Source: a virus
Strand: one strand, 5' to 3'
Virus record (IMG/VR): IMGVR_UViG_3300042402_002325
Span: 1-54,917 of that record
Length of the DNA: 54,917 nt
In this document: piece by piece, positions 1-7,553 of the stretch
How the letters are laid out: each line of letters opens with the position of its first letter
How positions within the stretch are numbered: position 1 is the first letter of the stretch
Program-made: the position numbers and the translations under genes
The notes under the pieces: generated by a model
Told to the model about the DNA's origin: nothing
The model's database searches: none
The model's input: the letters and a program-made list of their open reading frames with translations, nothing else

Positions 1-570
1 CCTGAAGAAAACCCATGGACTGAGCCAGATGTAGAAATTAAAGATGAAGTTTTAGCAGAACTTATTCCTGAAAAGGGTACTGGGACAGCAGAAGACTTGT
101 CTGGAGTTATTGCTAACCTTACAAGCAAAGATAATAAGCTAGTTACTCTTTCTGCTGAACAAATTACAGCAGTAAGTCAAACCCTTAAAGCATTGACGCA
201 AGAAGCAAAGGTAGAAGTTGCAGAAGATCTTGGTATCAAACCATCAGAAGTTGCACAAATTGCTGAGCAGATGAAATCTAACCCAGCACTTGCTGAAGCA
301 TTTGTTGAGTTTACTGACAGAGCAGGATCTGCAGGGGATACACCAATGCCATTTACATTAGCAGATGCAGTAACAGAAGTACAAACAGAAGCATTTTTAG
401 CAGATCCAATTGGGGCAGTGCTTGATGTAGATGTAGCAGAATTACTATCTAATTTCTCTGAATTAGGTAGCGATATGACAGATGATCAGAGAGAGAAAGC
501 CCAAGAAGTCATTATTCCAGTAATCATTGTTTCACAGATTGCTAATATGATGATTGGTATGAGGAGGTAA
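1..570 (+). CDS. C-terminal part of an unknown, probably structural protein
   Basis: The reading frame is open to the left window edge, so the TTG at 97 is not needed as a start. About 189 residues are visible, rich in Ala, Glu and Val and acidic overall. The last 20 residues are hydrophobic (VIIPVIIVSQIANMMIGM) and could be a membrane or packing helix. No family recognised. Its stop is directly followed by the next gene, whose Shine-Dalgarno AGGAGG (562-567) lies inside this gene's last codons, so the two are probably co-transcribed. Confidence 0.75.
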   Translation, partial: PEENPWTEPDVEIKDEVLAELIPEKGTGTAEDLSGVIANLTSKDNKLVTLSAEQITAVSQTLKALTQEAKVEVAEDLGIKPSEVAQIAEQMKSNPALAEAFVEFTDRAGSAGDTPMPFTLADAVTEVQTEAFLADPIGAVLDVDVAELLSNFSELGSDMTDDQREKAQEVIIPVIIVSQIANMMIGMRR

Positions 571-571
571 T

Positions 572-778
572 ATGAAAATAATCAAAAAAGTTGTGAAGGG
601 ATTCTTCACATGGCTGAAAGACGCTGGAGTTGAAATAATCGCACAAGCTTTTACTCTCCTTGGCTTCTTTATTGCATGGCTAACATTAACAGGATCAGCC
701 AGAGACATTGTTGGGATTGCAGTGCTTGCAACCACAGTTGTATGGCTAATCACAATACCACTACGAAAGGAAAAATAA
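572..778 (+). CDS. Small two-helix membrane protein
   Basis: 68 residues with a basic start (MKIIKKVVKG), two hydrophobic segments (about residues 22-40 and 46-62) and a basic tail (RKEK). A perfect AGGAGG precedes the ATG. The layout, a hairpin of two helices beside a second small membrane gene at 780, resembles holin/antiholin or spanin-like lysis accessories, but no family motif is recognised. Confidence 0.7.
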   Translation: MKIIKKVVKGFFTWLKDAGVEIIAQAFTLLGFFIAWLTLTGSARDIVGIAVLATTVVWLITIPLRKEK

Positions 779-779
779 A

Positions 780-1067
780 ATGACAACTAGAAAAAAGGTA
801 GTAGAAGCTCCAAAAAAGGAGCACCCACAAAAAGCTTTGACAAATGTTTTGATGCGTATCGTAGCAGTCTTTGCTGCTTCTGGTCTATCAGTACTTGGTG
901 CTGGAGCAGTAGTAGGAATTGATACAATTCAGGCAGTAATGCTTGCAGGTCTATTAGGCGTGGCAACAGTTATTGAAAGACTGGCACGAGCTTTTTTGGA
1001 CGATGGCAAGCTTACTATCGCAGAAATAAATGATGCATTTAAAACTGTAGATAAAAAAGCTAATTAG
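780..1067 (+). CDS. Holin-like membrane protein
   Basis: 95 residues: a charged N-terminus (MTTRKKVVEAPKKE), a hydrophobic helix around residues 24-47 (small residues, SGLSVLGAGAVVG), a second around 50-66 (IQAVMLAGLLGVATVIERL) and a charged C-terminus. Size and topology are those of phage holins that let endolysin reach peptidoglycan. It starts one base after the previous stop. A second holin-like protein lies at 13485, so the division of labour is unclear. Confidence 0.55.
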   Translation: MTTRKKVVEAPKKEHPQKALTNVLMRIVAVFAASGLSVLGAGAVVGIDTIQAVMLAGLLGVATVIERLARAFLDDGKLTIAEINDAFKTVDKKAN

Positions 1068-1083
1068 TCATATTTTAGGCTAA

Positions 1084-1112
1084 TTGACACTCGTGCCTAC
1101 CTCTGGTATACT
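1084..1112 (+). promoter_or_regulatory. Consensus sigma70-type promoter
   Basis: TTGACA (1084-1089), a 17-base spacer and TATACT (1107-1112), followed by a leader with GGGGTAG before the ATG at 1140. It drives the Ntn hydrolase gene as a leadered transcript. Confidence 0.8.
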
Positions 1113-1139
1113 GGTAATACAGTAAACTTAGGGGTAGGC

Positions 1140-1658
1140 ATGACTTGTATTGCAGGAATAATGAAGGACGGTAAGGTATACCTTGCTGGAGAACGTGGTG
1201 CCTCTGAGGGTAGCTACATAGTACCAATTGATAAACCAAAGGTATGGAAGTCAGGACCTTATGTTTTTGGTTTTGCAGGAACATTTGATGGACAGATTAT
1301 TCAATACAACTTTGTTCCACCTGCATTAGAGGGCAACCCTGATAAGTTTATGCATGGAAAATTCTTAAAATCACTAAAGGCTTTTTACAGTGAGTGGGAT
1401 ATTGGCGGTAAAGATAGCGAACTATCCCTATTGATTGGAGTAAAAGGAAAGCTGTATGAACATGATGCAGATGGCCTTACATTGGTTTCCTATGACAGAG
1501 ACTTCTGTGCTATAGGATCTGGAGCAGACTTCGCTATGGGTTCTCTTCATGCTACCCAAAATCATAAAGATCCCAAGCGTCGTCTGACTCTGGCACTAAA
1601 TGCAGCGGTTGCATACAGCACATCTTGTATTGGTCCAGTTGACATCATTCAGGGATAA
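1140..1658 (+). CDS. HslV/proteasome-beta-like Ntn hydrolase
   Basis: 172 residues starting MTCIAGIMKDGKVYLAGE. Removal of Met1 would expose Thr1 as the N-terminal nucleophile. Numbering from Thr1, a glutamate sits at position 17 (Asp in HslV and proteasome beta) and a lysine at position 33 (in DKPKV), matching the Thr1/acid17/Lys33 catalytic geometry. The later GSGADFAMG stretch fits the conserved beta-subunit GSG/G(S/T)G region. No ATPase partner (HslU, Mpa) is seen in the window, so it may be a stand-alone peptidase or use a host unfoldase. Preceded by a consensus promoter and a weak RBS. Confidence 0.8.
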   Translation: MTCIAGIMKDGKVYLAGERGASEGSYIVPIDKPKVWKSGPYVFGFAGTFDGQIIQYNFVPPALEGNPDKFMHGKFLKSLKAFYSEWDIGGKDSELSLLIGVKGKLYEHDADGLTLVSYDRDFCAIGSGADFAMGSLHATQNHKDPKRRLTLALNAAVAYSTSCIGPVDIIQG

Positions 1659-1667
1659 GGGTATACT
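1639..1667 (+). promoter_or_regulatory. Leaderless promoter for the 1674 gene
   Basis: TTGACA (1639-1644), 17-base spacer, TATACT (1662-1667), then 6 bases to the ATG at 1674. The expected +1 is at the start codon. Confidence 0.8.
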
Positions 1668-1673
1668 TATAAT

Positions 1674-1892
1674 ATGAACGAAGAGTTTGAAGAAATATTA
1701 AAAGATATTCAGGCATTGGAGTCTGACTATGATGAATTTGAAATCTGGATGGAAAATGGAATCAAGCGTGGCTGGATAACAGAACCATTTTGTAACACAC
1801 ACGAAGGTGACAGTTACATGACAGATGAAGAAATGCAAGAGTGGGAAGAGGGCGGAGACCCTTGTCAAGTAGTTTTTAAAATCAAACAATAA
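1674..1892 (+). CDS. Small acidic protein of unknown function
   Basis: 72 residues, strongly acidic, rich in Glu/Asp and Trp, with two Cys. No RBS is present; the ATG lies 6 bases behind a perfect promoter, which supports leaderless translation and this start. No family recognised. Confidence 0.7.
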   Translation: MNEEFEEILKDIQALESDYDEFEIWMENGIKRGWITEPFCNTHEGDSYMTDEEMQEWEEGGDPCQVVFKIKQ

Positions 1893-1917
1893 CAACAAAT
1901 AAAAAAGGGGTAACAAA

Positions 1918-2772
1918 ATGAAGAAACTAGTAATCGTAGCACTATCCGCAGTACTTGCACTAATGGCTGTTGAGCCAGCAAATGCACAAGCAGCACCAAC
2001 AATTGCAATTATTGACTCTGCAGTTGACTCATCAAAGGTTAAAAATATTGTTCATGAAGTATGTTTTACAACAAATGCTTCATGTTTAAATAAAACTAAT
2101 TATCAAGATGGTAAGGGATCAGCAGGTGTTCTAAGATGGACATCAAGCCTGGATCACGGAAATCGTGTCGCTCAAGCTGCACTTTTTGCCAACCCAAATG
2201 TAAAGATTGTATTTATTAGAATCGCTAACGAAGAAGCTAAAATGGATCGTTTGGACAGCATTTCACGTCAACAGGCAATGAACTGGATTGCACTAAATGC
2301 AAAAACATTTGGTATTACTGCAGTTTCAATAAGCGCATCTCTTGGAGTTAATACACAGGCATCTTGCCAAGTATACGGACTAACTACATCTGATATAAAA
2401 AATAAAGCAAAGCAGTCTTCTCTTTACTCTCAGTTTAAATCTTCAGTAGATACCTTGTCTGCAAATGGTGTTTTAGTATTTGCAGCAGCAGGAAACAATG
2501 GTGTTAGTGGTCTTGGATTTCCAGCATGCATTGACACAGTTGTATCTGTAGGAGCTACAAGACTTAGTGGAACAGCTTTTGCAAGCTATAGTAATCGTGG
2601 ACCAAATCTAAAGGCTGTTGCTAGAGGTGATGCACCTGAACTAGGTTCTGGAACTTCTATTGCTACTCCAATTGCTGCTGTCTTTACAGTAACAAACATT
2701 AATGGCAGATCTTTGAGCCAGTTTATGCAAACACTTCCAAATAAAATTGGATATCCACAGTTTAATAACTAA
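1918..2772 (+). CDS. Secreted subtilisin-like serine protease (S8)
   Basis: 284 residues. Residues 1-26 form a signal peptide (MKKLVIVALSAVLALMAV.. with ANAQA cleavage-type ending). The subtilase triad is visible: Asp33 (IAIIDS), His80 (LDHGNRVA) and Ser247 (GSGTSIATP), with oxyanion Asn193 (AAAGNN). There is no propeptide between signal and catalytic domain, and the protein is short for the family. Four Cys (49/56 and 150/204) could form disulfides, fitting extracellular action. RBS AAAAAGGGG precedes the ATG. It may process virion proteins outside the membrane or degrade host surface proteins; the target is not shown by sequence. Confidence 0.88.
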   Translation: MKKLVIVALSAVLALMAVEPANAQAAPTIAIIDSAVDSSKVKNIVHEVCFTTNASCLNKTNYQDGKGSAGVLRWTSSLDHGNRVAQAALFANPNVKIVFIRIANEEAKMDRLDSISRQQAMNWIALNAKTFGITAVSISASLGVNTQASCQVYGLTTSDIKNKAKQSSLYSQFKSSVDTLSANGVLVFAAAGNNGVSGLGFPACIDTVVSVGATRLSGTAFASYSNRGPNLKAVARGDAPELGSGTSIATPIAAVFTVTNINGRSLSQFMQTLPNKIGYPQFNN

Positions 2773-2783
2773 GTAAAAGGTTT

Positions 2784-2856
2784 TGGTCTGTAGCTCAGTT
2801 GGCAGAGCGGGGCACTGTTAATGCCCATGTCGCAAGTTCAAGTCTTGCCAGACCAG
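2784..2856 (+). tRNA. tRNA-Asn(GTT)
   Basis: Full cloverleaf: acceptor TGGTCTG/CAGACCA, D stem GCTC/GAGC, anticodon stem GGGCA/TGCCC with loop CTGTTAA, T stem GCAAG/CTTGC, discriminator G. CCA is not encoded. Confidence 0.96.
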
Positions 2857-2864
2857 CAAAAGTT

Positions 2865-2873
2865 TGATATAAT
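2865..2873 (+). promoter_or_regulatory. Extended -10 promoter for hsp20
   Basis: TGATATAAT just downstream of tRNA-Asn, followed by a leader of about 50 bases with AAAGGGG before the ATG at 2929. Confidence 0.65.
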
Positions 2874-2928
2874 ATATATGTACTGCCTACGGGGGTACAC
2901 TAACTTATTCGCTTGAAAGGGGAATAAC

Positions 2929-3360
2929 ATGGTAACAAAGTACGCTATGGATCTATTCAATGATCCTTTTTTTATTGGCTTCAATAGGGAGCTAAATCGC
3001 TTAAATAGAGCATATCAAACAAATTCACAATCGTATCCTCCATACAATATTGTAAAACTAGAGGAAGACTCATATCTAGTTTCTATCGCCGTTGCTGGAT
3101 TTTCTAAAGATAACTTAGAGATTACATTAGATGATAGAACATTGTTGGTTAAGGGAGAGATTGAGGATAATACTGATGGAAGAAAAAAGTATCCAGAAGT
3201 TATCCACAATGGAATTGCAGGTCGTAAATTTACACGATCATTTGCACTAGGAGAATATATGGAGATCACTAGTGCTGAGCTAAAGGACGGTATGTTAAGT
3301 TTGCAGGTTGACCGTATCGTTCCAGAAGACAAAAAGCCAAAGACAATCAAAATCAAGTAG
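2929..3360 (+). CDS. hsp20: Hsp20-family small heat-shock protein
   Basis: 143 residues with an alpha-crystallin domain at about residues 35-135: PPYNIVKLEEDSYLVSIAVAGF, then DRTLLVKGE, and the late AELKDGMLSLQV strand. ATP-independent holdase that keeps unfolding proteins soluble; phages are known to carry such genes, probably for virion assembly under stress. RBS AAAGGGG. Confidence 0.92.
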   Translation: MVTKYAMDLFNDPFFIGFNRELNRLNRAYQTNSQSYPPYNIVKLEEDSYLVSIAVAGFSKDNLEITLDDRTLLVKGEIEDNTDGRKKYPEVIHNGIAGRKFTRSFALGEYMEITSAELKDGMLSLQVDRIVPEDKKPKTIKIK

Positions 3361-3371
3361 TACAATATAGT

Positions 3372-3461
3372 AGTCCCCACACAGGACCTTAGTGATGGAT
3401 TAGTTACCCATTGGATAGAGACCGTGGCGCAAGTCAGGTGAATTGCCTGTGTGGGGCTTTT
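3372..3461 (+). ncRNA. Candidate structured small RNA with an 11-bp closing stem
   Basis: CCCCACACAGG (3375-3385) pairs perfectly with CCTGTGTGGGG (3446-3456), enclosing about 60 bases with internal pairing options (ATGG/CCAT) and followed by CTTTTA. A -10-like TACAAT (3361-3366) would start transcription near 3372. It lies between hsp20 and the next gene's own promoter. It has no tRNA T-arm. It could also act simply as the hsp20 terminator. Confidence 0.5.
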
Positions 3462-3467
3462 AATATG

Positions 3468-3476
3468 TGATATAAT
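3468..3476 (+). promoter_or_regulatory. Extended -10 leaderless promoter for the 3483 gene
   Basis: TGATATAAT followed by 6 bases and the ATG at 3483; no good -35. Confidence 0.75.
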
Positions 3477-3482
3477 CAATTT

Positions 3483-4283
3483 ATGAAATCTATATACGAC
3501 ATCAGTCTTCACTCAGCTGAAGGCGCTCCAAACTTTTTAGAACAATATAAAGGAAAGGTAACTATGGTTGTTAATACAACTGTAGGGTGTGGCAATGCAA
3601 ACCAGCTTGAGCCGTTGCAATGGCTACAAGAAAAATACCAAGATCAAGGATTTGCGATAATTGCTATCCCAACCAATGATTATTGTGGTCCAGGAGTTAC
3701 AAAAGGTAAGTGGGCCAAAGGTATAACATGCGGTCTAGATTCACAACAATATGGACAAGAAGTTTACAATACAACCTTTAATTATTCAGAAATCGTAGGT
3801 TCAAACCCCAACGATCTTGCAAATGAGTATAGCGATCATAAGGGTGATCCATCAGTAAATGGATTAGGACAGCCAGTTGGCGAACCACACGAACTATATA
3901 AAGAAATTGGACAGCAAGCTTTGGAGTTATGGAATGTTGCACAAACAATTCCAGGTGCAATAGGAAAAAATGATTATCTATCTCCGTGGCTAAACATGGG
4001 ATTCTATGGTGGTGCACAAATGAGTGGAAACTTTGAAAAATATTTAATTGATTCAGACGGCTATTTAATGAAACATTTTACATGTACTGCTTTAAATTAT
4101 GATATTGAAAAAACTCTTAAAGAAGCATTAATTGAAGCTGGAACTCCAGCTGAAATGGGTGAAGGAAGAACTCCTGAAGTTTTTGCAGAAGAGTTTGCAG
4201 TTATATCTGAAGAAATAGAAAAAGCATTATCAGGTGAAAAATCATTTTTAAATCCAAATGCAAAAGTATTATCTAGCTTATAA
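3483..4283 (+). CDS. Glutathione-peroxidase-like thiol peroxidase
   Basis: 266 residues with a thioredoxin fold of the GPx/BtuE type: YKGKVTMVVNTTVGCG places the peroxidatic Cys36 as in family members, followed by Gln41, then IPTNDYCGPG (family FPCNQFG) and a C-terminal FLID-like YLIDSDGYLMKHF. An unusual insert of about 90 residues (roughly 70-170) separates the conserved blocks, and the acidic C-terminal tail is longer than in bacterial GPx. Most bacterial homologues use thioredoxin, and a thioredoxin gene lies at 7957. Leaderless start. Confidence 0.82.
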   Translation: MKSIYDISLHSAEGAPNFLEQYKGKVTMVVNTTVGCGNANQLEPLQWLQEKYQDQGFAIIAIPTNDYCGPGVTKGKWAKGITCGLDSQQYGQEVYNTTFNYSEIVGSNPNDLANEYSDHKGDPSVNGLGQPVGEPHELYKEIGQQALELWNVAQTIPGAIGKNDYLSPWLNMGFYGGAQMSGNFEKYLIDSDGYLMKHFTCTALNYDIEKTLKEALIEAGTPAEMGEGRTPEVFAEEFAVISEEIEKALSGEKSFLNPNAKVLSSL

Positions 4284-4305
4284 AATTTGATATACTGATG
4301 TCAAG

Positions 4306-4581
4306 ATGACTGACAAAAAAATATTAAATTATAACAAGCAACAATTTAAAAAGCAGCTGTCAGAAATAAAAGAAAAATCTGGCTGTGTAGACTGCGGTAT
4401 AAACAATCCAATAGTGTTAGATTTTGATCACCTACAAGATAAAAAATACAACGTATCAAGGATGATTCATGATGGATTTTCTTGGGCAGCCATAAAAAAA
4501 GAGATAGCAAAATGCGAAGTAGTATGTGCTAACTGTCATAGAATCAGAACCCATTATCGTTTGACACACAAAGCCTCCTAA
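4306..4581 (+). CDS. HNH endonuclease
   Basis: 91 residues. Zinc pair CVDC (27-30), DFDHL as the first HNH histidine region, then CANCHRIRTH with the second Cys pair and catalytic His. Small free-standing HNH nucleases are common in phages as homing or packaging-linked enzymes. TGATATACT (4288-4296) lies 9 bases before the ATG, so the transcript has almost no leader. Confidence 0.85.
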   Translation: MTDKKILNYNKQQFKKQLSEIKEKSGCVDCGINNPIVLDFDHLQDKKYNVSRMIHDGFSWAAIKKEIAKCEVVCANCHRIRTHYRLTHKAS

Positions 4582-4590
4582 TGCTATAAT
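4561..4590 (+). promoter_or_regulatory. Strong promoter of the endolysin operon
   Basis: TTGACA (4561-4566), 18-base spacer ending TGC, TATAAT (4585-4590). A leader with ATAGGAGGG leads to the ATG at 4616. It overlaps the end of the HNH gene. Confidence 0.8.
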
Positions 4591-4615
4591 AGATAGATAC
4601 CTATAGGAGGGTAAA

Positions 4616-5269
4616 ATGGCAACTAAAGGATCACTAGAAGCAATCATTGATATTGCAAAGAAAGAAGTGGGCACAATTGAAGGCCCAAAGGATAACGAAA
4701 CAAAGTATGGTGCATGGATTAAGGTAAACTTCCAGCCATGGTGCCAATCATTTGTTTCTTGGTGTGCATTTACTGCGGGAGTAAAATCATTTCCAAAGTC
4801 TGCATCAACAGTTCAAGCAGCAGATTGGTTTAAGAAGAATGAGCGTTGGTCAGATGCTCGTAACGATGACCCAACTCCAGGAGACTGGATCTATTTTGAT
4901 TTCCCAGATGATGGTGTAAATCGTATTTCACATGTTGGTCTGTGCATTAAGAACAACGGCGATGGAACAATCCAAGTTATTGAAGGAAATACTTCAGGAA
5001 CTGCAAAGGGAGATCAGCGAAATGGCGGTATGTGTGTAGAGAAGACTCGTGCATATGTAAAGAACAATAAGAAGAAGTTAGTTAATGCTGTAGTTGGTTG
5101 GGGCCGTCCAGTTTATACTGGTGAAGAAAATGCTCCACTACTAAACAAGATTGCAGCTTCGGTTGCACCAACACCTGTTAAGACTACATCTCCAGATGCT
5201 GCAAAGAAGGCTGCAAAGCCTGTTGTTAAGAAGCCATCTGGTGGCGGAAAGTCAAGCCAGGTAAAGTAA
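4616..5269 (+). CDS. CHAP-domain endolysin
   Basis: 217 residues. CHAP (cysteine, histidine amidohydrolase/peptidase) domain at about 5-155: WCQSFVSWC with nucleophile Cys43, PGDWIYFDF, His106 (ISHVGLC) and EGN (123-125). It should cut peptidoglycan amide bonds. No separate wall-binding domain; instead residues 175-217 form an Ala/Lys/Pro-rich tail ending SGGGKSSQVK, closely like the tail of the holin-like protein at 13485. Strong promoter and RBS. Confidence 0.9.
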   Translation: MATKGSLEAIIDIAKKEVGTIEGPKDNETKYGAWIKVNFQPWCQSFVSWCAFTAGVKSFPKSASTVQAADWFKKNERWSDARNDDPTPGDWIYFDFPDDGVNRISHVGLCIKNNGDGTIQVIEGNTSGTAKGDQRNGGMCVEKTRAYVKNNKKKLVNAVVGWGRPVYTGEENAPLLNKIAASVAPTPVKTTSPDAAKKAAKPVVKKPSGGGKSSQVK

Positions 5270-5470
5270 ATGGAGTCAACTAAAAAGAGCTCAATTAAAA
5301 CTTTAAGTTGGGAAACATTTCATCTTGTAGTTCTTGCTGGTATTGTATTTTTGTTTACTGGAGAATGGGAATATGCAACTCTAGGTGCACTAATGTATAT
5401 AGCATTTGAAGCTGCAGGATACTTTATACATGAAAGACTTTGGTCAAGGTTTGGAAATAAGATTAAATAA
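5270..5470 (+). CDS. DUF2061-type small membrane protein
   Basis: 66 residues, two hydrophobic helices and a YFIHERLWSRFG ending, which matches the HER.W signature of DUF2061 membrane proteins. It starts at the base after the endolysin stop. A paralogue lies at 7350. Function unknown. Confidence 0.75.
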   Translation: MESTKKSSIKTLSWETFHLVVLAGIVFLFTGEWEYATLGALMYIAFEAAGYFIHERLWSRFGNKIK

Positions 5471-6090
5471 TGATTTCACAAAGTGAACCAAAAATTTACC
5501 CAACATCAATGCCTGGAGCAGGAATTGCTATATACGAAAACGTATGGGAAAATCCTTTACAGTCTATTAAAGATATAGAGATGCTGTGCAGTAATGAAGG
5601 TTCAAACATTAGTTTTGTGAGTTCTGAAGTAATTGAAGACCCTAAAGACGAACAACATAGAAAAACTAAGTATAGAACAAGTAAAGAAATCAGCATATCT
5701 AGACACAAGGATAACAAGTATATTAAAGAGTTTGACGATAAATGTAATGCAGTTATTGATTTGTGCTTAGATTCATATAGACAGCAAATGATGATGGGGC
5801 AGGAACCCTATAATGCTGAGGGTTTTTATTTGTTAAAATACGATGTTGGTGATTATTTTAATTCACATTACGACACTCATCCAACATACAAAAGATCTGT
5901 GTCTGTTTTAATTTATCTCAATGATGATTATGAGGGTGGAGAAATAGAGTTTTTTCATTTTAATACAAAGATCAAACCTAAAGCAGGAACAGTAATCTTG
6001 TTTCCGCCCAACTATCCGTATAGACACATTGCTCATCCAGTTACTAGTGGAACAAAGTATGCAGTAGTAACTTGGTATCACGAAAGGTAG
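5470..6090 (+). CDS. Fe(II)/2-oxoglutarate-dependent oxygenase
   Basis: 206 residues. C-terminal double-stranded beta-helix of the prolyl 4-hydroxylase type: HYD (His133, Asp135), LIYLNDDYEGGE, PKAGTVILFP, distal His189 (HPVTSGTKY) and 2OG-binding Lys196. Start overlaps the previous stop (TAATG). One of eleven such proteins in the window and closest in style to those at 52270 and 53013. Confidence 0.9.
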   Translation: MISQSEPKIYPTSMPGAGIAIYENVWENPLQSIKDIEMLCSNEGSNISFVSSEVIEDPKDEQHRKTKYRTSKEISISRHKDNKYIKEFDDKCNAVIDLCLDSYRQQMMMGQEPYNAEGFYLLKYDVGDYFNSHYDTHPTYKRSVSVLIYLNDDYEGGEIEFFHFNTKIKPKAGTVILFPPNYPYRHIAHPVTSGTKYAVVTWYHER

Positions 6091-6093
6091 AAT

Positions 6094-6276
6094 ATGGCTA
6101 TTTATGAATATGATTGTATGCCTTGTGCAAAACGGTACACAAAAGAACGATCTATTAAGGAAAATGATCCTGGATACACTTGTGAGACTTGCAATGCTTC
6201 TCTTGTTCGTGTATACTCTAATGTAGGAGCAGTTTTTAACGGTACTGGATTTTATTCCACTGACAATAGAAAGTAA
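6094..6276 (+). CDS. FmdB-like zinc-ribbon protein
   Basis: 60 residues beginning MAIYEYDCMPC with a second CETC pair at about 30-33, as in the FmdB/CxxC_CxxC family; a single zinc ribbon with a short C-terminal tail. Role unknown; follows the 2OG oxygenase by 3 bases. Confidence 0.8.
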   Translation: MAIYEYDCMPCAKRYTKERSIKENDPGYTCETCNASLVRVYSNVGAVFNGTGFYSTDNRK

Positions 6277-6294
6277 GAGTATACTATGACTACA

Positions 6295-6543
6295 ATGATT
6301 AAAGATGAAGCTGTAAAGTTAGACTGGACATTAAAGGCAACAGATCGTTGTGATTCTTGTGCAGCAGAAGCACTAGTTCAAGTAACAGGCATTGAGGGAA
6401 TACTAATGTTTTGTGGGCATCACTATAACAGCATAATGAATAATCCAGATAGTTATAAAAAAATGATGTCTTTTGCAATAACGATACTTGATGAGCGTGA
6501 CAAGCTTATTGAAAACAAAGCAAAAGAAGAGCCACACGCATGA
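6295..6543 (+). CDS. DUF7455-type actinobacterial zinc protein
   Basis: 82 residues from this start. RCDSCAAEALVQV followed by FCGHHY is the pattern of the actinobacterial DUF7455 family (CxxC...CxHH). An upstream ATG at 6286 directly abuts TATACT (6280-6285), so it would lie upstream of the expected +1; the ATG at 6295, 9 bases after the -10, is the better start if this promoter is used. Otherwise 6286. Confidence 0.75.
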   Translation: MIKDEAVKLDWTLKATDRCDSCAAEALVQVTGIEGILMFCGHHYNSIMNNPDSYKKMMSFAITILDERDKLIENKAKEEPHA

Positions 6544-7301
6544 TCATTCAGATTATTGGACTGCCTGGCTCTGGTAAAACAGAATTAGCAAAAGCACTAA
6601 AAGAACGTATTAACGCTATTCATCTTAATGCAGATGAGGTCCGTGCAACAGTTAACTCAGATCTTGGATTTACATCAGAAGATCGTATTGAGCAAGCAAG
6701 ACGCATGGGAGAGATGGCAAGACTTATTGCTAAGCAAGGTGTTGCTCCAGTCATCGTTGACTTTGTTTGTCCAACAGACCTAACTCGTGTAGCATTTGGC
6801 AAGCCAGACATTTTGGTATTCATGGACACAATCGCAGAGGGTCGCTTTGAAGACACAAATAAAATGTTTGAAAGACCAACAGAGTTTGATGTATCATTTA
6901 TTAGTCACAACTTAGATGCAGAAGCAAAGGCATCTCATATCATTGATAAGTTTAGTCTTCATGACTGGTCTGCACCTACAACTCTTATGCTGGGTAGGTA
7001 TCAGCCTTGGCACGAAGGCCACCACGCCCTTTACAAAGAGGCTGGAAAGAGAACTGACCAAGTACTTCTTGGAGTCCGCAATACCTACAATACAAGTGAG
7101 AAAGATCCACTTAAGTTTGATCAGGTAAAAGAATATATTGCCAAGGATGAATTTATGGATGGCGCATTAGTATTAAGATTACCTAACATTACTAACATTG
7201 TTTATGGTCGTGATGTGGGATATAAAATTGAGCAAGTAGATTTGGGGGCAGACATTCATGCTATATCGGCTACGCAAAAACGTAAAGAGATGGGTATTTA
7301 A
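6540..7301 (+). CDS. Fusion of APS-kinase-like domain and HxGH nucleotidyltransferase
   Basis: 253 residues, two domains. Residues 1-140 form a P-loop kinase of the CysC (adenylylsulfate kinase) type: GLPGSGKT (7-14) and LNADEVR. Residues 145-253 form a cytidylyl/adenylyltransferase fold: GRYQPWHEGH with HEGH at 158-161 and ISATQKRKE (242-250), the family's ISSTxxR block. The pairing recalls ATP sulfurylase plus APS kinase, which make PAPS, but the second domain is also similar to NMN or pantetheine-phosphate adenylyltransferases. A sulfotransferase-like gene (40392) and DUF2061 neighbours make a PAPS role attractive. ATGA overlap with the previous gene. Confidence 0.8.
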   Translation: MIIQIIGLPGSGKTELAKALKERINAIHLNADEVRATVNSDLGFTSEDRIEQARRMGEMARLIAKQGVAPVIVDFVCPTDLTRVAFGKPDILVFMDTIAEGRFEDTNKMFERPTEFDVSFISHNLDAEAKASHIIDKFSLHDWSAPTTLMLGRYQPWHEGHHALYKEAGKRTDQVLLGVRNTYNTSEKDPLKFDQVKEYIAKDEFMDGALVLRLPNITNIVYGRDVGYKIEQVDLGADIHAISATQKRKEMGI

Positions 7302-7349
7302 AGTTTGGAACATGATTACTAAGGGACCTAAAAATATGGAGTGGCCAGC

Positions 7350-7553
7350 ATGAATGTGTCCAAAAAAAGATCAGCAACAAAAGCAATTACATGGCGTATA
7401 ATTGGAACTGCAGATACATTTGTTATTGCCTGGCTTATAACCAAAGAGCCAGTTACAGCAGGTGCAATCGCAAGTTTTGAGGTAGTTACAAAAACAATCC
7501 TTTATTACTTCCATGAGCGTGGCTGGAATAAAGTTAAATGGGGGAGAAAATAA
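7350..7553 (+). CDS. DUF2061 membrane protein
   Basis: 67 residues: KAITWRIIGTADTFVIAWLI, a second helix, then YYFHERGWNKVKWG, a clear DUF2061 signature. The ATG at 7350 is preferred over GTG 7341 because GGAG (7338-7341) sits 8 bases upstream of it. In some bacteria DUF2061 occurs with sulfate-activation genes, and here it follows the APS-kinase-like fusion. Confidence 0.82.
   Translation: MNVSKKRSATKAITWRIIGTADTFVIAWLITKEPVTAGAIASFEVVTKTILYYFHERGWNKVKWGRK

Noticed and set aside
3361-3461. A sixth tRNA after hsp20
   Set aside because: No T-arm TTC motif and no seven-base acceptor stem with D arm; the pairing is of another kind.
3015-3512. Minus-strand 165-residue frame over hsp20
   Set aside because: Shadow of a clearly recognisable Hsp20 gene.
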